This document shows, in pieces, positions 57,703 to 64,000 of a stretch of DNA of 64,000 nucleotides. The notes beneath the pieces were generated by a model. That model was not told the origin of the DNA. It saw only the letters and a program-made list of their open reading frames with translations, and did not search any database. Origin of the DNA: G963678255 sp963678255 (GTDB lineage: Bacteria > Cloacimonadota > Cloacimonadia > Cloacimonadales > WRIO01); contig CAXXTW010000002.1 in the NCBI GenBank assembly GCA_963678255.2, positions 1,302,001-1,366,000 on the forward strand, written 5' to 3'. The stretch's first letter is position 1; every line of letters starts with the position of its first letter. The position numbers and the translations under genes were made by a program.

Positions 57703-58505
57703 ATGATAGATCAGGAAACAATCAAAAAATTATATGAGATGAATTTAAGAACAATGGCTGAAAGCTTTAAAGAACAAAGCAATAGTATTGAATACAGAAA
57801 CTTATCTTTTGAAGAAAGATTTTCTCATATTGTGGAGGAAGAATGGTTAAAAAGAAAAAATAATAAGCTAAAAAAATTGATTACACAGTCTTCTTTTAAA
57901 TTCCCAAATGCTTGCCTGGAAGATATTGAATACCTTGAAGACCGAAATCTGAATAAACAGCTTATTCTCAAATTGTCCTTGAATGACTATATTACAACAA
58001 AGAAAAATATCATCATAACAGGAGCATCAGGAAGCGGTATGATTGTTATATGAACTACCAATTTGTATTTATTACTCTGCAAACAAGATTTTCGTAGAAG
58101 AATATTTATCTCTTTTTGGGCAGACACACAGGTCTGCCCCTACATTTACAAAAAACAATTACGGTTAATCATTAAATTATTGGATACCATTATAAATGTG
58201 ATAAATGTATGGTTAATTATAAAACATGGGATACCATTGTAAATGTGATAAATGCACGGTTAATCATTAAATTATTGGATACCATTGATAAATGTTTAGT
58301 AGGGGCGAACCTGTGTGTTCGCCCATAAAAAGTTAAGTAATCTTTCGCTCCGCTGGAGCTATAATGTTGTTTTACCCGCTGTCACTGGGCTTTTACCCAG
58401 TGTTACACAGATGCCATCCTTGATCGTATTATTCACAATACATACGATATTTTTATTGAAGGAAAAATGTCAATGAGAGAAAGAAAAAGTATAAGAAGAA
58501 AATAA
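57703..58505 (+). pseudogene. istB: IS21 helper ATPase IstB, split by an inserted cassette
   Basis: Ribosome-binding GGAGG and ATG at 57703. The first ~112 codons encode the IstB N-terminus up to the Walker A (IIITGASGSG), where the Lys is lost and the frame stops at 58053. After ~360 bp of unrelated DNA, bases 58410-58505 encode DAILDRIIHNTYDIFIEGK and a short basic end with TAA, the normal IstB C-terminus. About 100 central residues, including Walker B, are missing. IstB is the AAA+ helper of IS21 transposition. Confidence 0.87.
58118..58324. mobile_element. MITE-like cassette with terminal hairpins inside istB
   Basis: Left hairpin GGGCAGAC-acacag-GTCTGCCC (58118-58139), right hairpin GGGCGAAC-ctgtgt-GTTCGCCC (58303-58324), each extended by CCTAC/GTAGG. 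The right one is the inverted copy of the left with compensating changes in the stem. Between them a ~48-bp unit (GGTTAATCATTAAATTATTGG...) repeats about 2.8 times (58163-58297). No gene inside. Confidence 0.8.
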
Positions 58506-58515
58506 AGAATTAAAG

Positions 58516-58548
58516 TCCGGGTTGATGTTATAATCTGCCCGGATTTTT
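58516..58548 (+). terminator. Terminator after istB
   Basis: TCCGGG (58516-58521) pairs with CCCGGA (58538-58543), followed by TTTTT; 11 bp after the istB stop. Confidence 0.7.
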
Positions 58549-58900
58549 ACAATTTTTTTACTGGCTCTGCGAACAGAGATATGGCTCATTTTTTTCAGAC
58601 ACATGGCTCTGAAAAATCAGACACTATGCTCATTTTCATCATAATATTCAATTAGAGAACTAACAATATTTAATAAGATTTTCTTTTAGCTATTTGATCA
58701 GATCTTTATAATCTACTGTAAGTATAGGTTTCTATTCAAGCTCTATATGCAGGCTTTTACATAGCAGTTACAATAGTCTCATGATCTGAGCTAGCTCTGG
58801 AAATTATTCATAGTTTTTATGAGTTTTATTTCTCTGAAATCATTGTTTATACTATCAAGAATAATTTGCATATCTCCAAGGAAGGAGTAAGAAAGGCAAC

Positions 58901-58936
58901 ACTGAAGTGTTGCAGATAATAGCAAATCTGAGATTT
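58901..58936. repeat. Two short palindromes in tandem
   Basis: GCAACACTGAAGTGTTGC and GCAAATCTGAGATTTGC follow each other, each followed by AGATAA. They look like REP-type palindromic modules. Surrounding DNA from 58632 to 59129 has no convincing gene. Confidence 0.6.
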
Positions 58937-59129
58937 GCAGATAAAAGCTCATATCAGGCTGTTGCCTGTTTGGTAAAAATGAAACACCTAGTTTTGAGAT
59001 TGTCCTTTTCAAAAATGATAACTGTTTGAGAAGATAGGGTTAATTCTTTGAAATGGTATTCTTCATTTCTTTTGCCTTGATGCAAAATAAACGAAGCAAA
59101 GAAAAAATCAAGCCCTAGGAAAAAACTTG

Positions 59130-59273
59130 CTATCTCCAGTCACTCTCAGGGACTCCGCCATAGCTTGCCAATGGGTAAGTTAAATTATGAGGTAAACCAT
59201 TGTCTTCAATCAGAATGGCTGTTCGTTCCCCTTCGAGTTTCCCTACGACTTTACGCCATTTTTTCATGGGCAT
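59130..59273 (-). pseudogene. Short coding-like remnant of unknown origin
   Basis: 47 residues from ATG at 59271-59273 (a second ATG two codons later) to TAG at 59130-59132. The sequence (KKWRKVVGKLEGERTAILIE, GLPHNLTYPLASYGG) reads like protein and is less AT-rich than its surroundings, but it matches no family I recognise and lacks a clear ribosome-binding site. It is probably the C-terminal fragment of a larger lost gene, cut on its 5' side by the tandem repeat array. Confidence 0.35.
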
Positions 59274-59282
59274 TGTCTCATT

Positions 59283-59774
59283 GATACCTGGATATTTAAT
59301 ATATTTTATGGATTGATTAATTAATTAAAATAGACAAATACACAAGTTGTTTCATAGGAGCTCATATCAGGCTGTCGCCTGTTTGGTAAAAATGAAACAC
59401 CTTGTTTTGAGATTGTCCTTTTAAAAAATTGACATCTATTGGAGAAGATATGGATATTTCTTTGAGATAGTATTGTTCATTTCTTTTGTCTTGATACCTG
59501 GATATTTAATATATTTTATGGATTAATTAATTAAAATAGACAAATACACAAGGTGTTTCATAGGAGCTCATATCAGGCTGTCGCCTGTTTGGTAAAAATG
59601 AAACACCTTGTTTTGAGATTGTCCTTTTAAAAAATTGACATCTATTGGAGAAGATATGGATATTTCTTTGAGATAGTATTGTTCATTTCTTTTGTCTTGA
59701 TACCTGGATATTTAATATATTTTATGGATTAATTAATTAAAATAGACAAATACACAAGGTGTTTCATAGGAGAT
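59283..59774. repeat. Tandem repeat array, unit about 206-210 bp
   Basis: The marker GATACCTGGATATTTAATAT begins at 59283, 59493 and 59699, giving two full units and a partial third. Units are almost identical apart from a small deletion in a GATT/AATT run. A diverged copy of the second half of the unit (CATATCAGGCTGTTGCCTG to about TTGATGC) lies at 58948-59085. No coding frame in it. Confidence 0.9.
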
Positions 59775-59864
59775 AATAGATAAGAGCATTACTCAATGAT
59801 TGTTGAATTTAATGTATTCAAAACGAGAGATTTTGGTGTAATCAGAATTTAGAAATTTTTATAT

Positions 59865-60308
59865 TTATCTTTTGTCACTTTCGTCTTGATTTGACATGTC
59901 AATGAGATAATTTATCAATACATGTTTGATTTCATCTCTAATTTTTTTAAAGAAAGGTAAAGCTATCTCATCGGGTTCATCATTATAAGAAGCTGGATCT
60001 TCAAAGCCAATATGCACAGTTTTTACAGGCTTTAGAAATATTGGACAAGCTTCTTTAGCTTGATCACAAACAGTGATCACCAAGTCAAGATCATCATTAT
60101 TTATAAACTCAGTAACAGATTTTGATCTTAAGGAATGACAATCAATACCTAATTCTTCTAAGACTCGTATAGCTTTTGGATTTACGATAGAGGGAGAAAC
60201 ACCAGCAGAAAATGCCTGCCAGGAATCTTTCAGAATGTTATTGATTAAGGCTTCTGCCATGATACTTCGGCAAGAATTACCTGTACAGAGTACTAAGACT
60301 TTTTTCAT
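59865..60308 (-). CDS. arsC: Arsenate reductase, low-molecular-weight phosphatase type
   Basis: About 147 residues. The P-loop VLCTGNSCRS holds CX5R, and a later VCDQAKEACP provides the two redox cysteines seen in thioredoxin-linked ArsC. The enzyme reduces arsenate to arsenite in the cytoplasm. I use the ATG at 60306-60308 (MKKVLVLC); a TTG 18 bases earlier is less likely, and GAGGAG precedes the ATG. It is the last gene of the arsenic/redox group, 195 nt after acr3. Confidence 0.93.
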   Translation of the reverse strand: MKKVLVLCTGNSCRSIMAEALINNILKDSWQAFSAGVSPSIVNPKAIRVLEELGIDCHSLRSKSVTEFINNDDLDLVITVCDQAKEACPIFLKPVKTVHIGFEDPASYNDEPDEIALPFFKKIRDEIKHVLINYLIDMSNQDESDKR

Positions 60309-60521
60309 AAGCTCCTCTTTATTCAAATATTTTAGAAATAATTAATTGATGATTGAACATTTAAAACAAATAATTATTTATTCGATAACTTGATCATTTT
60401 TAAGGTATTGCTGACAGAAAAATCATACTAACAATTCATATTTAGTATTAATGTTTGCTGTCAAACTCTTGCTTCCCAAATCAATATCCAGACAATTCGA
60501 GAGCATTTATCAGGAGCAATA

Positions 60522-61592
60522 CTATTTAGATTTCATATTTTTATCAGGAAACCAATGTCTCGTTTTATTGGCAATTTTTACTAAGCTTAGCATCACAGGT
60601 ACTTCCACTAAAACACCAACGATTGTGGCTAAAGCGACAGGTGAAGTTGTTCCAAAGAGTGAAATAGCAACAGCAACGGATAATTCAAAGAAGTTTGAAG
60701 CACCTATCATTCCCGCAGGAGCAGCAATATTATGCAAGAGTCTGAGTTTTTTACTTAAAAGATAAGCAATAAAAAATATCAGATAAGTTTGAATAGTTAA
60801 AGGTATTGCGATGAGTATGATATGTAAAGGATTTTTAAGAATAATCTCACCTTGAAAAGCAAAGATTATTATGAGAGTTAATAACAAGCCAATGATAGTC
60901 AGATTATTGAATTTTGTGATAAAAATTTTATTAAAGAAATTCAAACCTTTCTGTCTAATGACGCTAGTTCTAGTAATAAAACCGCCCGTTAAGGGGATAA
61001 CGACAAACAGAAGAACTGATAATAATAAAGTATCCCAAGGTATAGATATCCCACCAATCCCAAGTAAAAAAGCCACTATTGGTGTATAAGCAAGCAAGAT
61101 AATTAGATCATTTGTTGCCACTTGAACAACAGTATAGGCTGGATTTCCTTTTGTTAAATGACTCCAGACAAAGACCATCGCGGTACAAGGAGCAGCACCT
61201 AATAATATTGCACCAGCCAGATAATCTTTTGCTAACTCAGCAGAAATAAAAGATTTAAACACGATATAAAAAAAGAACCATGCAATTAAATACATGGTAA
61301 AAGGTTTTATTAGCCAGTTTGTAAGCCAAGTTATATATAAGCCTTTCGGGTTCTTACCAACATTTTTAATGCTAGCAAAATCTACTTTCATCATCATTGG
61401 ATAAATCATTAACCAAATAAGAATTGCAATAGGAATAGATACTTTTGCATATTCAAACTGACCTAAGAAGCTCGGGATTCCAGGCAGAAACTTGCCAATC
61501 AAGATGCCAATAACCATACAGACTACAACCCAGATCGTTAGATACTTTTCAAAAAAGTTGATTCCTTCATTATTAGTAATCTTCTTTCCCAT
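60522..61592 (-). CDS. acr3: ACR3-family arsenite efflux transporter
   Basis: 356 residues with about ten membrane helices. Characteristic segments: YLTIWVVVCMVIGILIGKFLP at the start, LGAAPCTAMVFVWSHLTKGNPAYT with the conserved Cys, and GIGGISIPWDTLLLSVLLFVVIPL. ACR3 exports arsenite driven by the membrane potential. Together with ArsC it gives arsenate resistance. No ArsR gene lies within the window. Confidence 0.95.
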   Translation of the reverse strand: MGKKITNNEGINFFEKYLTIWVVVCMVIGILIGKFLPGIPSFLGQFEYAKVSIPIAILIWLMIYPMMMKVDFASIKNVGKNPKGLYITWLTNWLIKPFTMYLIAWFFFYIVFKSFISAELAKDYLAGAILLGAAPCTAMVFVWSHLTKGNPAYTVVQVATNDLIILLAYTPIVAFLLGIGGISIPWDTLLLSVLLFVVIPLTGGFITRTSVIRQKGLNFFNKIFITKFNNLTIIGLLLTLIIIFAFQGEIILKNPLHIILIAIPLTIQTYLIFFIAYLLSKKLRLLHNIAAPAGMIGASNFFELSVAVAISLFGTTSPVALATIVGVLVEVPVMLSLVKIANKTRHWFPDKNMKSK

Positions 61593-61667
61593 AAATTACC
61601 TCATATTTGCTAATTGAATTACTTTTGAGAAGTCACAAACTCAGTTAATTACTCAAATATTATCTTA

Positions 61668-61967
61668 TTATGAGCAACAAGGAGAAGTATCAGTTACTTC
61701 AGATATTTTATTACAAGAACAATTATCAGGGTCAGCACAACTTGTTTTTTCTTTGGGTTCAACGAGTTCTAAGGCAATTTCGAAAACTTTATCAGCAGGT
61801 ACTTTTCTGACCATTTCAGCAATTTTAATTGCTTCATTAATTTGAGCATCTGATAAACCTGCTCTTTTTGCCATAGGAATATGGTATTCTACACAAGGCA
61901 CACAATTACTAGCTAAAGCAGCACCAATAGCTACTAATTCTTTTTCTTTCAGGCTTAATTTATCCAT
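61668..61967 (-). CDS. Carboxymuconolactone decarboxylase-like (AhpD-fold) protein, Cys-rich tail
   Basis: 99 residues. The AhpD/CMD helix bundle with the redox pair NCVPCVEYH (Cys-x2-Cys followed by His) and AGLSDAQINEAIKIAEMVRK is clear. The C-terminus adds a Cys-rich tail (CADPDNCSCN, PCCS) that could bind metal or arsenite. Its ATG overlaps the stop of the thioredoxin-like gene (TAATG). A role in peroxide or arsenic-related thiol chemistry is inferred from position. Confidence 0.85.
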   Translation of the reverse strand: MDKLSLKEKELVAIGAALASNCVPCVEYHIPMAKRAGLSDAQINEAIKIAEMVRKVPADKVFEIALELVEPKEKTSCADPDNCSCNKISEVTDTSPCCS

Positions 61968-62353
61968 TATTTACCTCCAACTTTTCTTTTTATCCCTAAT
62001 TTTGGATCGACAATTTTCAAAATCTCTTCCTTAGGGAAAAAGCCTTCATGACGATAAAATTCTTTACCATCTTTATCTAAAAATACTTGAGTTGGGATTA
62101 GTTTAATATTGTATTTTTCAGCCATTTCTCTATTCTTATTCACATCATAGAAAATGACTTCTATTTTCTCTTTATATTCAGTTTCAATGTCTTTCATCAC
62201 AGGTTGCATCATCTTGCAGGGAACACAGTTTACAGAACCAAGCTCAACAAAAGTTACAATTGGTTTTGTTTTGACAGGTTGATCTTTTGGAAGAGCAAAA
62301 AGAGTACAAATTAACGCAATCATAATTAACAATAGATAATTTCTTTTTAACAT
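61967..62353 (-). CDS. Exported thioredoxin-like protein
   Basis: 128 residues. Signal peptide MLKRNYLLLIMIALICTLFA, then the thioredoxin fold: VTFVELGSVNCVPCKMMQPV with a CVPC active site (residues 43-46), VIFYDVNKNREMAEKYNIKLIPTQVFLDKDG with the cis-Pro, and HEGFFPKEEIL. It probably works in the periplasm, kept reduced by the CcdA-like protein in the same operon. One nt separates it from the small thioredoxin gene. Confidence 0.92.
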   Translation of the reverse strand: MLKRNYLLLIMIALICTLFALPKDQPVKTKPIVTFVELGSVNCVPCKMMQPVMKDIETEYKEKIEVIFYDVNKNREMAEKYNIKLIPTQVFLDKDGKEFYRHEGFFPKEEILKIVDPKLGIKRKVGGK

Positions 62354-62354
62354 T

Positions 62355-62594
62355 TTAAATTCCTTTTTTTAATAGAGCAATAACATCCGAAGCAGAAAGC
62401 AATTTTCCGCTAGAAACAACTTTTTCATCAATAACCAGTGCAGGAGTGGTCATAACCCCATATCCCATAATCTGCTTAATGTCAGTTACTTTTTCAACTG
62501 TAGCTTCAATAGAAGCTTCATTTAATGCTTTTTGTACGTTTTCTTCTAATTTTTTACACTTCGTGCAACCACTACCCAATACTTTGATATTCAT
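62355..62594 (-). CDS. Small thioredoxin-like redox protein
   Basis: 79 residues from the ATG at 62592-62594, which has AAGGAG before it (a longer frame starting 60 bases earlier overlaps the ccdA-like gene). The active site is GSGCTKCKKLEENV with CTKC, followed by TDIKQIMGYGVMTTPALVID. This is the redox-active disulfide protein 2/TM0996 type, cytoplasmic, often beside DUF318 permeases and arsenic genes. Confidence 0.92.
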   Translation of the reverse strand: MNIKVLGSGCTKCKKLEENVQKALNEASIEATVEKVTDIKQIMGYGVMTTPALVIDEKVVSSGKLLSASDVIALLKKGI

Positions 62595-62605
62595 AATGAA
62601 CTCCT

Positions 62606-63301
62606 TTATTTTATTGTTAGATATATTCCTGAAATCATCACTAAAACTGCACATATTCTTTTTGATATTAACAAGCCATTTGACTGATTATTCCAATTTA
62701 ACAAGTTTTGAACTTTAGAGACTGAGATGCCAGCAAAGACAATCACTAAACAATGCCCTACTGAAAATGCCAGTAAAATTAAAGATGAATGCAACAAATT
62801 AGTTTTCGATAGACTAAAAACCAAGGTTAAAACAGGTGCCATAAAAGCAAAAGCACATGGACCTAAAGCTAATCCGAATAATAAACCAACCAAAAAGACA
62901 ACACTTTTTTTAGTGCCATCAATTTTTATCTTTGACAAAAAGGAAAATGATCCTATGGGTAGGATATCAAATAATAATACACCTGCAAAGATCAAAGCAA
63001 TCCCAAAAAACAAGTTAGCATGAGGGCCAAGATCACCGATCATTCTTCCCAACAAAGCAGTAATTATCCCAATAATTGCAATGCTTATGAGAATACCAAA
63101 AGAAAATATGAAACTCAAGCTAAAAGCTTCTTTATTGTTTAAGACACGTTTTCCAGTCATTACTGCAACGATCAGAGGGATACCAGACAAATGACAAGGG
63201 CTCAACAAAATGCTTGCCAGTCCCCACACAAAAGAAGCCATTATTGCAATAGTGATATTACCATATAATGCCATATACAAATGATTGAATATATTCTCCA
63301 T
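62606..63301 (-). CDS. CcdA/DsbD-type transmembrane thiol-electron carrier
   Basis: 231 residues, about six helices. The paired cysteines are in LLSPCHLSGIPL and ALGPCAFAFMAP, the CcdA signature. It would pass electrons from cytoplasmic thioredoxin to periplasmic thiol proteins such as the exported thioredoxin next to it. Its start is 1 nt after the permease stop, and it is followed 11 nt later by the small thioredoxin gene, so the group is an operon. Confidence 0.92.
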   Translation of the reverse strand: MENIFNHLYMALYGNITIAIMASFVWGLASILLSPCHLSGIPLIVAVMTGKRVLNNKEAFSLSFIFSFGILISIAIIGIITALLGRMIGDLGPHANLFFGIALIFAGVLLFDILPIGSFSFLSKIKIDGTKKSVVFLVGLLFGLALGPCAFAFMAPVLTLVFSLSKTNLLHSSLILLAFSVGHCLVIVFAGISVSKVQNLLNWNNQSNGLLISKRICAVLVMISGIYLTIK

Positions 63302-63302
63302 A

Positions 63303-64000
63303 TCAAATGATCCAATTAAACAAATAACCAGTAAAAACTATACCTAAACCAACTATTAGAATAAAAATATAGAGAAGTTTTGGTTTTAAAACTCTTCTTA
63401 GTAAGATCATTTCGGGTAAACTAAGTGCTGTCACAGCCATCATAAAGGCAAGACAAGTGCCGAGAGCTACACCCGCACGGGTTAACTCACTGACTAAGGG
63501 AATGATTCCAGCAGCATTTGAGTATAATGGGATGCCAATCAGAACAGCAATTAAAACAGCAAAGGGATTATCTTTTCCGGCAATATGAGCTAAAGCATTT
63601 GCTGGTATCCAGCCATGCATTATACCACCTAAACCAATACCTATCAATACATAGAGAAATATCTTTTTATTTAAATCCAAAGTAAATTGCCAAGCATCTT
63701 TTAGTCTTTCTTTCTGAGATGGTTTTTCAAATTCAGTTTGCTGACCTAACTTCATTTCCCAAACATAATCTTCGACATGTTTTTCAAGTTTTAAACGACC
63801 CATAACCATTCCACTTATAATGGCAATCACTTCTCCAGACAATACATAAATCAAGGCAATTTTCCAACCAAAGAGAACATACAACATACCCAAAGCCACC
63901 TCATTTACCATAGGTGCTGCAATAAGATAAGTGAAAGTCACACCAAGAGGAATGCCCGCCTCAACAAAACCAATAAATAATGGAACTGCTGAGCATGAGC
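63303..64000 (-). CDS. DUF318/ArsP-like permease, N-terminal part outside window
   Basis: The frame runs open to the right edge; the first visible residues are SCSAVPLFIGFVEAGIPLG, the conserved block of YraQ/DUF318 permeases (usually CSCSxxPLF). Later helices include VLIAVLIGIPLYSNAAGIIPLVSEL and LAFMMAVTALSLPEMILL. A cytoplasmic loop contains EDYVWEMKLGQQTEF. Members include ArsP, which exports organoarsenicals, and others of unknown substrate. Association with ACR3 and ArsC favours an arsenic role. Confidence 0.9.
   Translation of the reverse strand, partial: SCSAVPLFIGFVEAGIPLGVTFTYLIAAPMVNEVALGMLYVLFGWKIALIYVLSGEVIAIISGMVMGRLKLEKHVEDYVWEMKLGQQTEFEKPSQKERLKDAWQFTLDLNKKIFLYVLIGIGLGGIMHGWIPANALAHIAGKDNPFAVLIAVLIGIPLYSNAAGIIPLVSELTRAGVALGTCLAFMMAVTALSLPEMILLRRVLKPKLLYIFILIVGLGIVFTGYLFNWII

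Larger units (their letters stand above)
56034..58631 (+). mobile_element. Decayed IS21-family insertion sequence
   Basis: About 2.6 kb. The outer ends are perfect 16-bp inverted repeats GAGCATAGTGTCTGAT (56034-56049 and 58616-58631); the inner GTGTCTGA...TGAGCCA motif recurs at the right end (58582-58602), in keeping with the multiple end repeats of IS21. A 9-bp direct repeat TGCTCATTT (56024-56032, 58627-58635) may be a target duplication, though it overlaps the inverted repeat. Gene order istA-istB is correct, but both genes are broken, so the element cannot move on its own. Confidence 0.85.

Noticed and set aside
58118..58324. CRISPR-like array (repeats with regular spacing)
   Set aside because: The ~48-bp units are directly adjacent, without unique spacers, and are bracketed by hairpins; no cas genes.
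58791..59012. 73-codon minus-strand frame after the IS element
   Set aside because: No recognisable family, passes through palindromic repeats (GCAACACTGAAGTGTTGC), no good start signal.
59283..59774. Replication origin or CRISPR explanation for the tandem array
   Set aside because: Units of ~208 bp with no DnaA-box clusters, no dnaA/dnaN neighbours and no spacers.
62355..62654. Longer start of the small thioredoxin at 62654
   Set aside because: Overlaps the ccdA-like gene by ~50 bp and adds an unrelated N-terminus; AAGGAG precedes the ATG at 62594.

Overview
The window is AT-rich bacterial chromosome. Several features point to an anaerobic, Gram-negative-type member of the FCB group, most likely Candidatus Cloacimonadota, although no single gene proves this. 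Large secreted proteins end in the NYPNPFNP / IKGQKV / WNGKD / GSGVFFYR type of C-terminal sorting (FlgD-like) domain. There are outer-membrane beta-barrels, and a classical rimP-nusA-ylxR-ylxQ-infB-rbfA-nrnA-truB-ribF operon. The taxonomic call is an inference from these signatures.

Layout. 1-5.4 kb: the end of a hybrid histidine kinase, an LTA-synthase/MdoB-type sulfatase-fold transferase, and a 5'-eroded beta-barrel gene. 5.6-17.5 kb (minus strand): translation and RNA operon running from rimP to ribF, followed by a membrane protein, radA and a small PAS protein. Its infB carries nine near-identical 84-bp repeats. 17.7-28 kb: housekeeping genes (mobB-like, holB, GNAT, DUF3795, short pyruvate kinase, ftsY, rpsT, a plsC/olsB-like lipid pair, tRNA-Leu with anticodon AAG, secG, trpS). 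26.9-34.6 kb: a four-gene signalling operon (HDOD regulator, 1373-residue multi-PAS kinase, second HDOD regulator, degenerate HD-GYP regulator) behind a good sigma-70-like promoter. 35.2-36.8 kb: TrmB-type regulator plus a DUF2807-like exported protein. 37.1-55.5 kb: accessory surface region with a giant adhesin-like protein, flippase plus asparagine-synthase-like pair, FtsX-type permease, small outer-membrane protein, TetR plus beta-propeller pair, and two beta-helix proteins. The beta-helix genes are bounded by a duplicated ~465-bp segment; one of them has an in-frame stop and a third copy survives only as a 5' stub. 56.0-58.6 kb: a decayed IS21-family element whose istB is split by a MITE-like hairpin cassette. 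58.6-59.8 kb: repeat-rich, almost non-coding DNA with a ~208-bp tandem array. 59.9-64 kb: an arsenic/redox operon (permease, CcdA-like protein, two thioredoxin-fold proteins, CMD protein, ACR3, ArsC).

How the parts work together. The rimP-ribF operon couples ribosome maturation, initiation and tRNA/RNA modification, with tight stop/start overlaps and a hairpin placed exactly at the nrnA ribosome-binding site. The 26.9-34.6 kb operon looks like one sensory module with several receiver/HDOD outputs. The 37-55 kb block builds and diversifies the cell surface, with visible gene duplication and decay. The right-hand operon combines arsenate reduction, arsenite export and thiol/disulfide proteins.

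Most interesting points: the disordered GYQGQNR-type repeat domain in IF2 next to an acidic-tailed RbfA; the rare tRNA-Leu(AAG); hairpins overlapping the nrnA and trpS Shine-Dalgarno sequences; the duplicated beta-helix locus with stop-codon-bearing copies; and the MITE-like cassette whose two hairpins show compensatory changes. I did not find a clearly new defence or biosynthetic system.
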